In this document: one piece after another, positions 13,890 through 21,167 of the stretch
Layout: the number at the start of each line of letters is the position of its first letter
How positions within the stretch are numbered: the stretch's first letter is position 1
From: a virus
Length of the DNA stretch: 31,777 nucleotides
Strand: one strand, 5' to 3'
Virus record (IMG/VR): IMGVR_UViG_3300028388_002801
Span: 1 to 31,777 of that record
Translations under genes and position numbers: made by a program
Notes under the pieces: model-generated
What the model was told of the DNA's origin: nothing
The model's database searches: none
Seen by the model: only the letters and a program-made list of their open reading frames with translations

Positions 13890-14870
13890 ATGGCGAGTAA
13901 GTTGACTGACCCTCGAACATACTTCAAGCCGTTCAACTATCCATGGTGTTATGACACGTGGTTAAAGCACGAGCAGTCTCATTGGCTCCACTCTGAGGTC
14001 CCGATGGCTGAGGATATAAAGGACTGGACGTCGAAGCTAACGCAAGAAGAGAAGTCGTTCCTCACCAATATCTTTCGGTTCTTCACTCAAGGCGACATTG
14101 ATGTATCAGAAGGATACGTCACTAACTACATTCCGTATTTTCCACAACCAGAGGTACGGATGATGTTGCTTGGCTTTGCAGCGAGAGAGGCTCTTCACGT
14201 TGCGGCGTACTCACACCTAATCGAAACACTGGGGATGCCAGAGTCAACGTACAACGAATTTCTTGAGTACGAAGCTATGGCCGACAAGCATCAGTACTTC
14301 ATGGACCTATCCATGACAAATGGAACGCGAGAATCCGTTGCAACCAACATTGCGGCATTTTCTGCTTTCACTGAGGGGATGCAACTGTTCTCTTCTTTCA
14401 TCATGCTGCTCAACTTTCCACGCCACGGTAAGATGAAGGGTATGGGTCAGATCGTCACGTGGTCGATCGTTGATGAGACCATGCACTGTGAAGGAATGAT
14501 TAAACTGTTCCGCCAGTACATCGAGGAGAATCTCGACATTTGGAACGATGACCTCAAAAAGCAAATCTATCAGATAGCTGAGGACATGGTAGCTCTCGAA
14601 GATAAGTTTATCGACCTCGCGTTTGCGATGGGGCCTATGGACGATCTCAATAGTGAAGACGTCAAAAAGTATATCAGATACATAGCTGACCGCAGATTAA
14701 TAAGTCTTGGTCTCAAAGGAATCTTCAAAGTGAAACGTAACCCACTGCCATGGGTCGAGGAGATGATAAACGCTCCAACACACACAAACTTTTTCGAAAA
14801 CAGAGCGACAGATTATGCACGTGGAGCATTGAGTGGTGACTGGACTGATGTATGGGGTAAGGCGTCATGA
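13890..14870 (+). CDS. nrdB: class Ia ribonucleotide reductase, small subunit
   Basis: Carries the di-iron tyrosyl radical that activates NrdA. Iron ligands are visible by position: D69 or D71, E100 and H103 (AREALHVAAY), E162 (AFTEGM), and E196 and H199 (VDETMH). Y107 sits four residues after H103, where the radical tyrosine is expected. The length, 326 aa, is normal. ATG 13890 has GGAGA upstream; a TTG at 13866 is less likely. The 3' end overlaps the zinc-ribbon gene by 4 bases. Confidence 0.95.
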   Translation: MASKLTDPRTYFKPFNYPWCYDTWLKHEQSHWLHSEVPMAEDIKDWTSKLTQEEKSFLTNIFRFFTQGDIDVSEGYVTNYIPYFPQPEVRMMLLGFAAREALHVAAYSHLIETLGMPESTYNEFLEYEAMADKHQYFMDLSMTNGTRESVATNIAAFSAFTEGMQLFSSFIMLLNFPRHGKMKGMGQIVTWSIVDETMHCEGMIKLFRQYIEENLDIWNDDLKKQIYQIAEDMVALEDKFIDLAFAMGPMDDLNSEDVKKYIRYIADRRLISLGLKGIFKVKRNPLPWVEEMINAPTHTNFFENRATDYARGALSGDWTDVWGKAS

Positions 14871-15019
14871 ACGACGACTACATATACAAGGTTGAATGCA
14901 CCATGTGTGACTCGATAACAGTGGTGACCTGTGACGTTGATGAACGTCCAGGATTCTGTTGCATGTGTGGAGATCAGGTAGAAGACGATAATGTGGTACT
15001 ACAACGGGGAGATGTTTGA
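14867..15019 (+). CDS. small zinc-ribbon protein, 50 aa
   Basis: C11-T-M-C14 and C31-C-M-C34 make a two-knuckle zinc ribbon in a 50-residue acidic protein. Similar tiny zinc ribbons occur beside nrdB in marine T4-like phages. It could serve as a redox or structural partner in the reductase operon, but that is only context. The ATG overlaps the nrdB stop (ATGA), and the 3' end overlaps the next gene by 29 bases. Confidence 0.75.
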   Translation: MNDDYIYKVECTMCDSITVVTCDVDERPGFCCMCGDQVEDDNVVLQRGDV

Positions 15020-15407
15020 CCCCCTCTATGAAGATCTTGCTCGGTGGGCTGGATTCGTTTATCTGGTCACCAACACAGACACCCAACAGAAATACATTGG
15101 TAAAAAGACGTTTCACCGTCAGACATGGCTCCCGGCCAATAAAAGTCGCAAGCGACGCAAAAAGGTACTGCGGGAGTCCGACTGGCGATCATACGCTGGT
15201 TCCAGTCCTGAGGTACTACAACTGGTTGAGGACCACGGCGTACGGCTATTTGACAGGAAAATTCTTCACTTATGCGAAAGTAAAGGGATGATGTCGTATC
15301 TGGAAGCCAAAGAACAATTCGATAGGGACGTGCTGCTAGATGACACGTATTATAATGCAATCATTCAATGCCGCATTCATCGCAGACACGTCATTTCTTC
15401 TAAATAG
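14991..15407 (+). CDS. GIY-YIG family endonuclease, 138 aa
   Basis: The GIY-YIG signature is present as G21-F-V-Y24 and K34-Y-I-G37, followed by a basic region (NKSRKRRKKVLRESDWRSYA), a likely metal-binding glutamate (E105 in SYLEAKEQF) and a conserved YYN near residue 122. The whole protein resembles single-domain phage endonucleases that sit next to nrdB in T4-like marine phages. It could be a free-standing homing endonuclease or act in host DNA degradation. No DNA-binding add-on domain is seen. Confidence 0.75.
   Translation: MWYYNGEMFDPLYEDLARWAGFVYLVTNTDTQQKYIGKKTFHRQTWLPANKSRKRRKKVLRESDWRSYAGSSPEVLQLVEDHGVRLFDRKILHLCESKGMMSYLEAKEQFDRDVLLDDTYYNAIIQCRIHRRHVISSK
15401..15406 (+). promoter_or_regulatory. 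late-type promoter candidate TAAATA
   Basis: TTCTAAATAGCCCC overlaps the stop codon of the endonuclease gene and lies 36 bases before the next ATG. It shares TAAATAGCC with the box at 5157. A related TTAAATAAGG lies at 16124, before the terminator at 16156, where it has no obvious gene to drive. Confidence 0.4.
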
Positions 15408-15441
15408 CCCCATATGTAATAGTATTTGATAAGGAACACTA

Positions 15442-15879
15442 ATGATTACTGCAAACCAACCCACTCGTAGTCTTGAATTGTACGAAGTCATTGACATGGT
15501 CGACAAAGAGAGATCGAGGCCAAAGAAAGTGAAAATACTGCAGCAACACAACAGTGTTCCTCTTCAAGACTACCTACGATGCGTATTCGACGATCGGGTG
15601 CAGTTTCTTCTCCCCGACACGCCACCACCATACACACCAAACAAAGAGGAGTCGGCGCCAAGCTCATGGCGCCGTCAGAACACAAAGCTTCAGTATCTGG
15701 TCAAGGGCCCTGGCAACAAAGTACAGCAGATTAAACGCGAGTCGATATTCATTCAAATGCTCGAAGCGGTCCACCCCAAAGATGCCAAACTGCTGTGTGA
15801 AATGGTCAACAAGAGAACACCAGCTCGTGGTCTCACTAAGAAGCTTGTCCAGGAGGCTTTCCCTGACCTCATTTCGTAA
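15442..15879 (+). CDS. DUF6433-like phage protein, 145 aa
   Basis: The segments LYEVIDMVDKERSRPKKVKI, FLLPDTPPPYTPNKEESAPS and VHPKDAKLLCEMVNK through LTKKLVQEAFPDL are the hallmarks of a family of unknown function conserved across T4-like phages, to which I assign DUF6433 from memory. The protein is mostly helical and soluble. ATG 15442 has AAGGA upstream, and a terminator follows 26 bases after its stop. Confidence 0.75.
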   Translation: MITANQPTRSLELYEVIDMVDKERSRPKKVKILQQHNSVPLQDYLRCVFDDRVQFLLPDTPPPYTPNKEESAPSSWRRQNTKLQYLVKGPGNKVQQIKRESIFIQMLEAVHPKDAKLLCEMVNKRTPARGLTKKLVQEAFPDLIS

Positions 15880-15905
15880 CATTTCCTTCTGTACCGAATT
15901 CGATG

Positions 15906-15940
15906 AACGCCAGTACTCGCGAGGGTCTGGCGTTTTGTCG
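15906..15940 (+). terminator. intrinsic terminator after the DUF6433-like gene
   Basis: AACGCCAG (15906-15913) and CTGGCGTT (15927-15934) form an 8-bp stem with a 13-base loop, followed by TTGTCGTTTT. It ends the nrd transcript region. Confidence 0.7.
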
Positions 15941-15967
15941 TTTTACCCAGCCACACAGGAGACATTT

Positions 15968-16126
15968 ATGGTCTACGCTCAAGTCAATCAACTTCAACGC
16001 GATATCAAGGAGACGAAGCATTACGTCGCACGTCTGCGAAAGCAAGGACGTGGCGATTTGGCTTATAAGATGGCTCGTAAACAACAATACCTCCAGGGGT
16101 TTATCGACCACCAAACAAAACATTAA
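15968..16126 (+). CDS. small basic helical protein, 52 aa
   Basis: Strong AGGAG site six bases before the ATG. The peptide (QLQRDIKETKHYVARLRKQG, later AYKMARKQQYLQGFI) is a basic helical hairpin. No family recognised. It lies alone between two terminators (15906-15940 and 16156-16184), so it depends either on readthrough or on a promoter within the 27-base gap before it. A nucleic-acid-binding role is possible from charge alone. Confidence 0.65.
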   Translation: MVYAQVNQLQRDIKETKHYVARLRKQGRGDLAYKMARKQQYLQGFIDHQTKH

Positions 16127-16155
16127 ATAAGGCAGGTGATCAAAAGGTATCTACT

Positions 16156-16184
16156 GGCCCGGCATCACGCCGGGCCTTTTATTT
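16156..16184 (+). terminator. strong intrinsic terminator
   Basis: GGCCCGGC (16156-16163) and GCCGGGCC (16169-16176) make a perfect GC-rich 8-bp stem with a 5-base loop, followed by TTTTATTT. The best terminator in the window. Confidence 0.9.
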
Positions 16185-16200
16185 CACATCGGAGAACATA

Positions 16201-16431
16201 ATGCCGCTATACACATTGAAGAACAAACAGACACAGCAAGTCCACGAGATGCTGATATCATATGAAGCGAAGGTTAATATGCTAGACACGGGCGAGTGGG
16301 AGGAAATCATCGGGTCTCCGATGATCGTTGCAGGTCAGGGGTCGACTATCGCCAAGACGTCTGATGGATACAAAGATTTGCTCAAAAACATCAAGAAGCA
16401 CAGTGGGCGAGATAACACGATAAATGTCTAA
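16201..16431 (+). CDS. conserved phage protein of the FmdB-like type, 76 aa
   Basis: MPLYTLKNKQTQQVHEMLIS at the N-terminus and the C-terminal DGYKDLLKNIKKHSGRDNTI match a widespread small phage family related in start to FmdB regulators but lacking zinc-binding cysteines. Function unknown. GGAG lies six bases before the ATG. The gene overlaps phoH by 8 bases, so the two are co-expressed as the first genes after the terminator. Confidence 0.65.
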   Translation: MPLYTLKNKQTQQVHEMLISYEAKVNMLDTGEWEEIIGSPMIVAGQGSTIAKTSDGYKDLLKNIKKHSGRDNTINV

Positions 16432-17128
16432 CAACAACGTCAAGCACATCAAAATTGATCATTTGCTGACATTTCAACCATTGACTAACGCCCAACAAAC
16501 AGCCTATGAGGCTTGGTCCAAAGGAGACAACCTAGTACTCGACGGTTCGGCAGGCACCGGCAAGACTTTCGTTGCATTGTATAAGGCCTTGGAAGTTGCG
16601 TTGAATCGTAGTACAATACCCGATCGTGTAGTGATACTACGCAGTACTGTCCCGTGTCGCAATATGGGGTTCTTACCAGGCACAGAAGAAGAGAAACTTG
16701 ATCCGTACATCGAACCGTACCGAGCTATATGTCGTGAGCTTTTCGACCATAGCACAGCGTACGATGTATTGGAATCGGTAGGACGTATTGAGTTCCACAG
16801 CACGTCATTTTTACGTGGGATCACATTTGGCGATGCGGTAGTGATTTGCGATGAGATCCAAAACATGACTGGGGAAGAACTGGATACGTGTTTCACGCGT
16901 TTCGGTAACAACACCCGTTTCATTCTGTGCGGCGACTATGAACAGAGTGACCTTAAAGGGAAAGATAAGCAAGGCATCATCGATTTCCTCAAGATCATGT
17001 CGTTGATTAATAACACCACCACTGTGTCTTTTGGTATCCATGATATTGTGCGTGGTCCTTTAGTGAGAGATTATCTCGTGTGCAAGAAGATGCTACGAGA
17101 AAACGGCGAAATACGGGCAGAATGGTAA
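16424..17128 (+). CDS. phoH: PhoH-like ATPase, 234 aa
   Basis: Walker A GSAGTGKT at residues 41-48 and Walker B VVICDEIQNM further on, followed by RFILCGDYEQSDL, are diagnostic of the PhoH domain (the SF1 helicase-like N-terminal half). PhoH-type proteins are common in marine phages; their role is unsettled, with RNA or phosphate metabolism proposed. Only the ATPase domain is present. The stop overlaps the endolysin ATG by one base (TAATG). Confidence 0.9.
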   Translation: MSNNNVKHIKIDHLLTFQPLTNAQQTAYEAWSKGDNLVLDGSAGTGKTFVALYKALEVALNRSTIPDRVVILRSTVPCRNMGFLPGTEEEKLDPYIEPYRAICRELFDHSTAYDVLESVGRIEFHSTSFLRGITFGDAVVICDEIQNMTGEELDTCFTRFGNNTRFILCGDYEQSDLKGKDKQGIIDFLKIMSLINNTTTVSFGIHDIVRGPLVRDYLVCKKMLRENGEIRAEW

Positions 17129-17589
17129 TGTTCAATTATTGTGTAAAGGTCATACTCGAGTACGAAGGCGGATTCGTTAACCATCCTGACGATCCCGGCG
17201 CCGCAACTAACATGGGGATCACTACTAAAACTTTGTCGCGGTGGCTACGGCGGCCTGCGACAGAAGACGACATACGCAACTTAAATGTTGGTACCGCTAA
17301 GGTAATCTACCAAGAGTACTATTGGAACCCCATTGATGGGCACAACTTGCCACCTGGTGTTAACCTTGTTGTGTTTGACATGGCCGTCAACGCAGGAGTA
17401 ACGAGAGCTATCAAAATGCTGCAAGAGTGTGTTGGAGTCACTGTCGATGGTATCATTGGCCCCAACACCCTAGCTGCCGTTACAAACCACGGATGGGGGT
17501 CTCTTATAGATAGATATTCCGATTTAAGGTTGGAAGTGCGCTCAGGCAGCCAAACGTATGTTGTAAATGTAAGTGAAGCTCGGCGATAG
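17128..17589 (+). CDS. GH108-type endolysin with peptidoglycan-binding motif, 153 aa
   Basis: YEGGFVNHPDDPGAATNMGI (from residue 12) contains the conserved catalytic glutamate E13 of glycoside hydrolase family 108 lysozymes. ECVGVTVDGIIGPNTLAAV (about 96-114) is a peptidoglycan-binding repeat. There is no signal peptide or SAR helix, so release needs a holin. The usual end of the family (an FYRSL type helix, then FGRGW) is not readable. The last 20 residues after LIDRYSDLRLE look unrelated, so the C-terminus may be divergent or damaged. Confidence 0.8.
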   Translation: MFNYCVKVILEYEGGFVNHPDDPGAATNMGITTKTLSRWLRRPATEDDIRNLNVGTAKVIYQEYYWNPIDGHNLPPGVNLVVFDMAVNAGVTRAIKMLQECVGVTVDGIIGPNTLAAVTNHGWGSLIDRYSDLRLEVRSGSQTYVVNVSEARR

Positions 17590-17983
17590 TGACGGTACAA
17601 TAACAATACCAACGACCTCAGGTCCTCGTCATTTCCGTGGTAATCTAAGCTCTAATGAAGTACAGATCGATCTCAGCAAGTTTGTTGAGATGCTGGAGAA
17701 TGAGAAGAGACTAGAAGAACGAATTCGAGTACTCGAAGAGGAGCAGGGTCGACGTACATACAAGTGGATTGAAGTAGCCAAGGTGGTAGACGCTTGGCGT
17801 GTCATTCCTCGTGCGCTGATGGCAGTATACATATACGTGTTCCTCAATAGTATTGAATGGTTTACTTCTCTTGGCGATCCAACAACACAACAAGCGTCGC
17901 TAATCAGCGTTGTGGTTGGGGCGGGAAGTGCGTGGTACGCAGCTTACGTTGCTACAGGCGGCAACAAAAACAACAAAGGTTAG
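17573..17983 (+). CDS. holin-like membrane protein, 136 aa
   Basis: A coiled-coil segment (about residues 35-60) precedes two hydrophobic helices (79-98 and 108-127) in WRVIPRALMAVYIYVFLNSI and SLISVVVGAGSAWYAAYV. I associate this pattern with phage holin or membrane proteins beside endolysins. The GTG at 17573 is the first codon after an in-frame stop and has no clear ribosome binding site, so the exact start is uncertain. The overlap with the endolysin gene supports a shared lysis role. Confidence 0.6.
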   Translation: MKLGDSDGTITIPTTSGPRHFRGNLSSNEVQIDLSKFVEMLENEKRLEERIRVLEEEQGRRTYKWIEVAKVVDAWRVIPRALMAVYIYVFLNSIEWFTSLGDPTTQQASLISVVVGAGSAWYAAYVATGGNKNNKG

Positions 17984-17985
17984 TT

Positions 17986-18628
17986 ATGAAGCGATTGATT
18001 TATCAGGTGTCGATCGGACAGGGATCGGCTCTATACGACCACTGCATTGCATCTGTTGGGTGCTACTGTGATGCTCATGGATTTGATCATATAGTACAAA
18101 CCACCCCCAAGCTATGGATCCGACCGGATCCGTTCACAAGCAACCGCAGTAAAGAATGTCTGTCCCGTCCTTTACCTCTTCCAATCTTCGAGAAAGAGAA
18201 CGCGTTTCGTAAACTACAGCCGCATGCAGTATACTTCGCTGGTTAATGAAGGCAGCTACACTCGCGATAATCAAAACGGCATCCACTTTAGAAACATGGG
18301 TGTGATGGTGTTCAACAAATCTCTCAAGCAGTACCTTAAAGGGCAGACGCCATTGCAATTTATTCAGCGGCCTGAGTTCAAACGGTTTGTTGATGGGGAA
18401 GGTGCTTGGAAGTGGTCGACAGATCAAACGTTGTTGAACCACTGGCTGGCAACGACAGACATCAAGGTGGTCGATCTCGATTGGAGGTTCAACGCTTTGT
18501 TTACTGCGGTTGAAGATCAGTATTTGAAGCAGGCCTATTTCATACACTTCTTCTTAAAGGACAAACTGCCCAACAGAGGAGAAGACGTCCCTCAATTGAT
18601 GGCAAAGGTTCAGCAACTCATATCATGA
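17986..18628 (+). pseudogene. glycosyltransferase with internal deletion and frameshift
   Basis: The first frame (17986-18246) reads YQVSIGQGSALYDHCIASVG through PLPIFEKENAF, the N-terminal part of a marine phage glycosyltransferase family. The second frame (open through 18628; ATG at 18224) resumes with VNYSRMQY, NMGVMVFN and KWSTDQTLLNHW to HFFLKDKLPNRGEDV. In intact relatives, as I remember them, roughly 50-60 residues with the DxD motif lie between the two parts. Here they are missing at about 18203-18212 and the frame changes. The two pieces could be translated separately but would be inactive as a transferase. Confidence 0.65.
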
Positions 18629-19311
18629 TCAAAAAACTTTTCATACATATCCCCAAATGCGCAGGAATGACGATTCGACGCAGTCCGCAGCTAGCGGACA
18701 AAATCATTATCGCTAGTGCTAACAACCACAAGTCTACTGCGTATAGTCAAGCTGTGCTGCAGCATATGAAGTCGATCGGCGATCACCATGGGTTTGAACA
18801 CGCACGGTGGCGTGACCTCAAGCCGTCGATACAGAATGGCTACAATGCATTTGCGGTAGCTCGCAATCCTTGGGATAGAGTGGCATCACGTTACTTTTTT
18901 GCAAAGAAAGTGATCGAAGTCGAAAAGAAAGAACCAGTTGGTAAGCATTGCATCGACAGCTTCGAGTCGTTCCTTGAAGAACGATTTGAATGGGGCGGCA
19001 TGGAATATATGTGGCATCGAGCCATTCGGGGATGGTTTCCAGCTGTCGATCACGTGTGCGACATCAATGGCAATCTCAGGTGTGACATGCTGCGTTTTGA
19101 GAACCTTAACAACGATTTGTGTCGCTACTTCAACCTTTCTGGCATGTCACGAGCGCGTAACGTCACAGGCCTCAATAAGGGGTCATACATGGACATTTAC
19201 ACCCCCGAGACGATTCAAATCGTCGCTGACTGGTACAAAGCGGACATTGATATGTGGGGGTATGATTTTGATACAGGCGCACAACGAAACTACTGGGGGT
19301 ATGTACAATGA
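18625..19311 (+). CDS. sulfotransferase (Sulfotransfer_2 type), 228 aa
   Basis: Transfers a sulfuryl group from PAPS to a sugar or other hydroxyl. LFIHIPKCAGMTIRRS (residues 5-20) is the 5'-phosphosulfate binding loop. AVARNPWDRVASRYFF (77-92) is the 3'-phosphate binding motif with R80 and S88. MLRFENL further on is also typical. The length is normal. It sits in a gene run with glycosyltransferases and methyltransferases, so the acceptor is probably a glycan. PAPS would have to come from the host. ATGA overlaps on both sides. Confidence 0.85.
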   Translation: MIKKLFIHIPKCAGMTIRRSPQLADKIIIASANNHKSTAYSQAVLQHMKSIGDHHGFEHARWRDLKPSIQNGYNAFAVARNPWDRVASRYFFAKKVIEVEKKEPVGKHCIDSFESFLEERFEWGGMEYMWHRAIRGWFPAVDHVCDINGNLRCDMLRFENLNNDLCRYFNLSGMSRARNVTGLNKGSYMDIYTPETIQIVADWYKADIDMWGYDFDTGAQRNYWGYVQ

Positions 19312-19916
19312 TGTTCGGTAGAGGGGTCAACAAAGACTCCAAACACATAATGCATTTGATTAAGCCCGGCACGGTTGGTGCAGAAATAGGAGTGTGGAAA
19401 GGCAATACAAGTTCGCAGTTTCTCTGGAAAGCCCCGAAGATGTTACACCTGGTTGATTCGTGGAGTTTGTCGGGGTATGACGAAGCTATCGCTGCAGGCG
19501 ATAAGACACATGACCACCAGCACTTTCTCAACAAGTATCAAAAGGTGTGTGGCAATCGTACGTTCGAGCAGACATACGATGACGTATACAACGAGGTGGT
19601 GATGAGGTTTGGTCCGTACGACAACATTACGATCCACCGCATGACCTCCACGCAATGGTTTCAACAGTACGATGAGCCGTTCCTCGATTGGATATACATT
19701 GATGGCGATCATTCATTTACCGGTTGCTACAATGACCTACGCAGCGCTTTGGATGTAGTCAAGCCAGGTGGAATGATTCTCGGTGACGACTATGGTTGGG
19801 AACGTCCTAATCACAAACCAGGCGTTCGACTAGCAGTCGATCAGTTCCTTCATGAAAACAAACTGTGCCACAAAAGGTTTGGCGAAGTGCAGTACTGTAT
19901 CGATGTCCCACAATAA
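19308..19916 (+). CDS. class I SAM methyltransferase (Methyltransf_24 type), 202 aa
   Basis: Motif I is VGAEIGVWKGNTSSQF (about residues 23-38). The catalytic-site region is LDWIYIDGDHSFTGCYNDLR, followed by KPGGMILGDDYGW. This family methylates sugar or small-molecule hydroxyls, often metal dependent. A paralogue lies at 20577. Start ATG at 19308 or 19311; the former overlaps the sulfotransferase stop. Probable O-methylation of a glycan is inferred from context. Confidence 0.8.
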   Translation: MMFGRGVNKDSKHIMHLIKPGTVGAEIGVWKGNTSSQFLWKAPKMLHLVDSWSLSGYDEAIAAGDKTHDHQHFLNKYQKVCGNRTFEQTYDDVYNEVVMRFGPYDNITIHRMTSTQWFQQYDEPFLDWIYIDGDHSFTGCYNDLRSALDVVKPGGMILGDDYGWERPNHKPGVRLAVDQFLHENKLCHKRFGEVQYCIDVPQ

Positions 19917-20580
19917 CATCATACTGCAGCATTGGACTGGTCCGCTTGGCGAACTGACTCAAGCGTCTAGCGATGCGTTCAAACAATACGCCGGGCGCAT
20001 TGGTGCTGACTATTGTCTGGTACAAGGCAATGCGTTTCGAGAAGACGGGTTCGATCCTCCATGTCAGAAAATGTGTATACTGAACGAGCAGTACGATGAG
20101 TACGACAACGTGCTGATGGTAGACTGCGACCAGTTGCCTGTTCGTGGTCTAACTGACAATGTGTTTGAAGCACAGGGCATTGGCATCTTCAACGAGTGGT
20201 GTCGTACGCATGCGTACGCTCGATACAAGGCTCGTGTTCCTCATTTGTTCAGTCCGTTTCATCCTTACTTTGCAGGATCAATATACAAGCTAGATCGCAG
20301 CACAAGAATTAAGATGCGCAACGCAATTGTCGAGCAAGAGATACGTACGTTCGCTCGCCAGTTTCACGATGAAGGGATTATGCATCGATTAGCGACATTG
20401 GCCAACGTGCCACTGCAGGGAGCACACCTTGATGCGCGGTGGAGCTTGTGTAGCTACTACCCCATCACCGATGACACCAAGATGATACACATCAGGCCAA
20501 AGATACATCCACGACCCAACTCGCCACGCCGCCCCAAAGAGCAAACGCTACGACTACTACAGCAACAAGGAGTGTTGTGA
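19903..20580 (+). CDS. glycosyltransferase, GT-A fold, 225 aa
   Basis: DNVLMVDCDQLPV places a DxD motif at D74-C-D76, for metal and nucleotide-sugar binding. AFKQYAGRIGADYCLV before it and the HPYFAGSIYKLDR region after it fit a GT-A enzyme of the galactosyltransferase-like type in large phages. The ATG at 19903 lies 14 bases inside the previous gene. It ends in a basic tail. Donor and acceptor sugars are unknown. Confidence 0.75.
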   Translation: MSHNNIILQHWTGPLGELTQASSDAFKQYAGRIGADYCLVQGNAFREDGFDPPCQKMCILNEQYDEYDNVLMVDCDQLPVRGLTDNVFEAQGIGIFNEWCRTHAYARYKARVPHLFSPFHPYFAGSIYKLDRSTRIKMRNAIVEQEIRTFARQFHDEGIMHRLATLANVPLQGAHLDARWSLCSYYPITDDTKMIHIRPKIHPRPNSPRRPKEQTLRLLQQQGVL

Positions 20581-21167
20581 TTACGATGCCCCATTACTGG
20601 CAAAAGGTGCCAGGATACATTAACAACAAGCACTTACCTCTATTCAACCAGATGATCGACCACATCCCACAGCAGTGCGTGTGGGTTGAGATTGGATCGT
20701 GGATGGGTAAGAGCGCTAGCTACTGTGCCGTTGAGTTATTCAATCGTGGCAAGCAGTTTGAGTTCCATTGCGTCGACACGTGGGAGGGGTCTGAAGAGCA
20801 CAGTGACATAGCAGCTGTAAAGCAAGGTCGGTTGCTACAGGAGTTCAAAACCAACACGCGGCCGATCAGCCATCTGATCCGGATGCATCACATGACGTCT
20901 CAACAAGCGTCGGTGTTTTTTCAGCCAGAGTCTATCGATGCTATTTTCATTGATGGCGATCACTCGTACGAAGGAATGAAGACGGACCTTGAGCATTGGA
21001 TTCCTCTCGTAAAGGGCGGTGGCATCGTTGCGTACGACGACTATCCCCGAGATGGTTGGCCCGGCATACGCCAAGCTGTAAACGAGTACCACAAACAACA
21101 CAACTACCCTAATCCTGAAAAGCTCGGGCAGGTAATAGGTCGCTGTGGATGGTGGGTTAAGCCATGA
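20577..21167 (+). CDS. class I SAM methyltransferase (Methyltransf_24 type), 196 aa
   Basis: VWVEIGSWMGKSASYCAVEL (about residues 35-54) is motif I. IDAIFIDGDHSYEGMKTDLE and KGGGIVAYDDYP match the same family as the enzyme at 19308, with which it is probably paralogous. The GTG at 20577 has AAGGAG four bases upstream and overlaps the previous stop. An ATG three codons later (20586) is also possible. A predicted sugar O-methyltransferase. Confidence 0.8.
   Translation: MITMPHYWQKVPGYINNKHLPLFNQMIDHIPQQCVWVEIGSWMGKSASYCAVELFNRGKQFEFHCVDTWEGSEEHSDIAAVKQGRLLQEFKTNTRPISHLIRMHHMTSQQASVFFQPESIDAIFIDGDHSYEGMKTDLEHWIPLVKGGGIVAYDDYPRDGWPGIRQAVNEYHKQHNYPNPEKLGQVIGRCGWWVKP

Noticed and set aside
13847-13900. 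17-codon frame (ATG at 13847) between nrdA and nrdB
   Set aside because: It has no ribosome binding site, overlaps the nrdB start region in another frame and shows no motif. The nrdB ATG at 13890 with GGAGA explains the gap.
16124-16130. TTAAATAA as a late promoter
   Set aside because: The only thing downstream before the next gene is a strong terminator at 16156, so a transcript from here would end at once.
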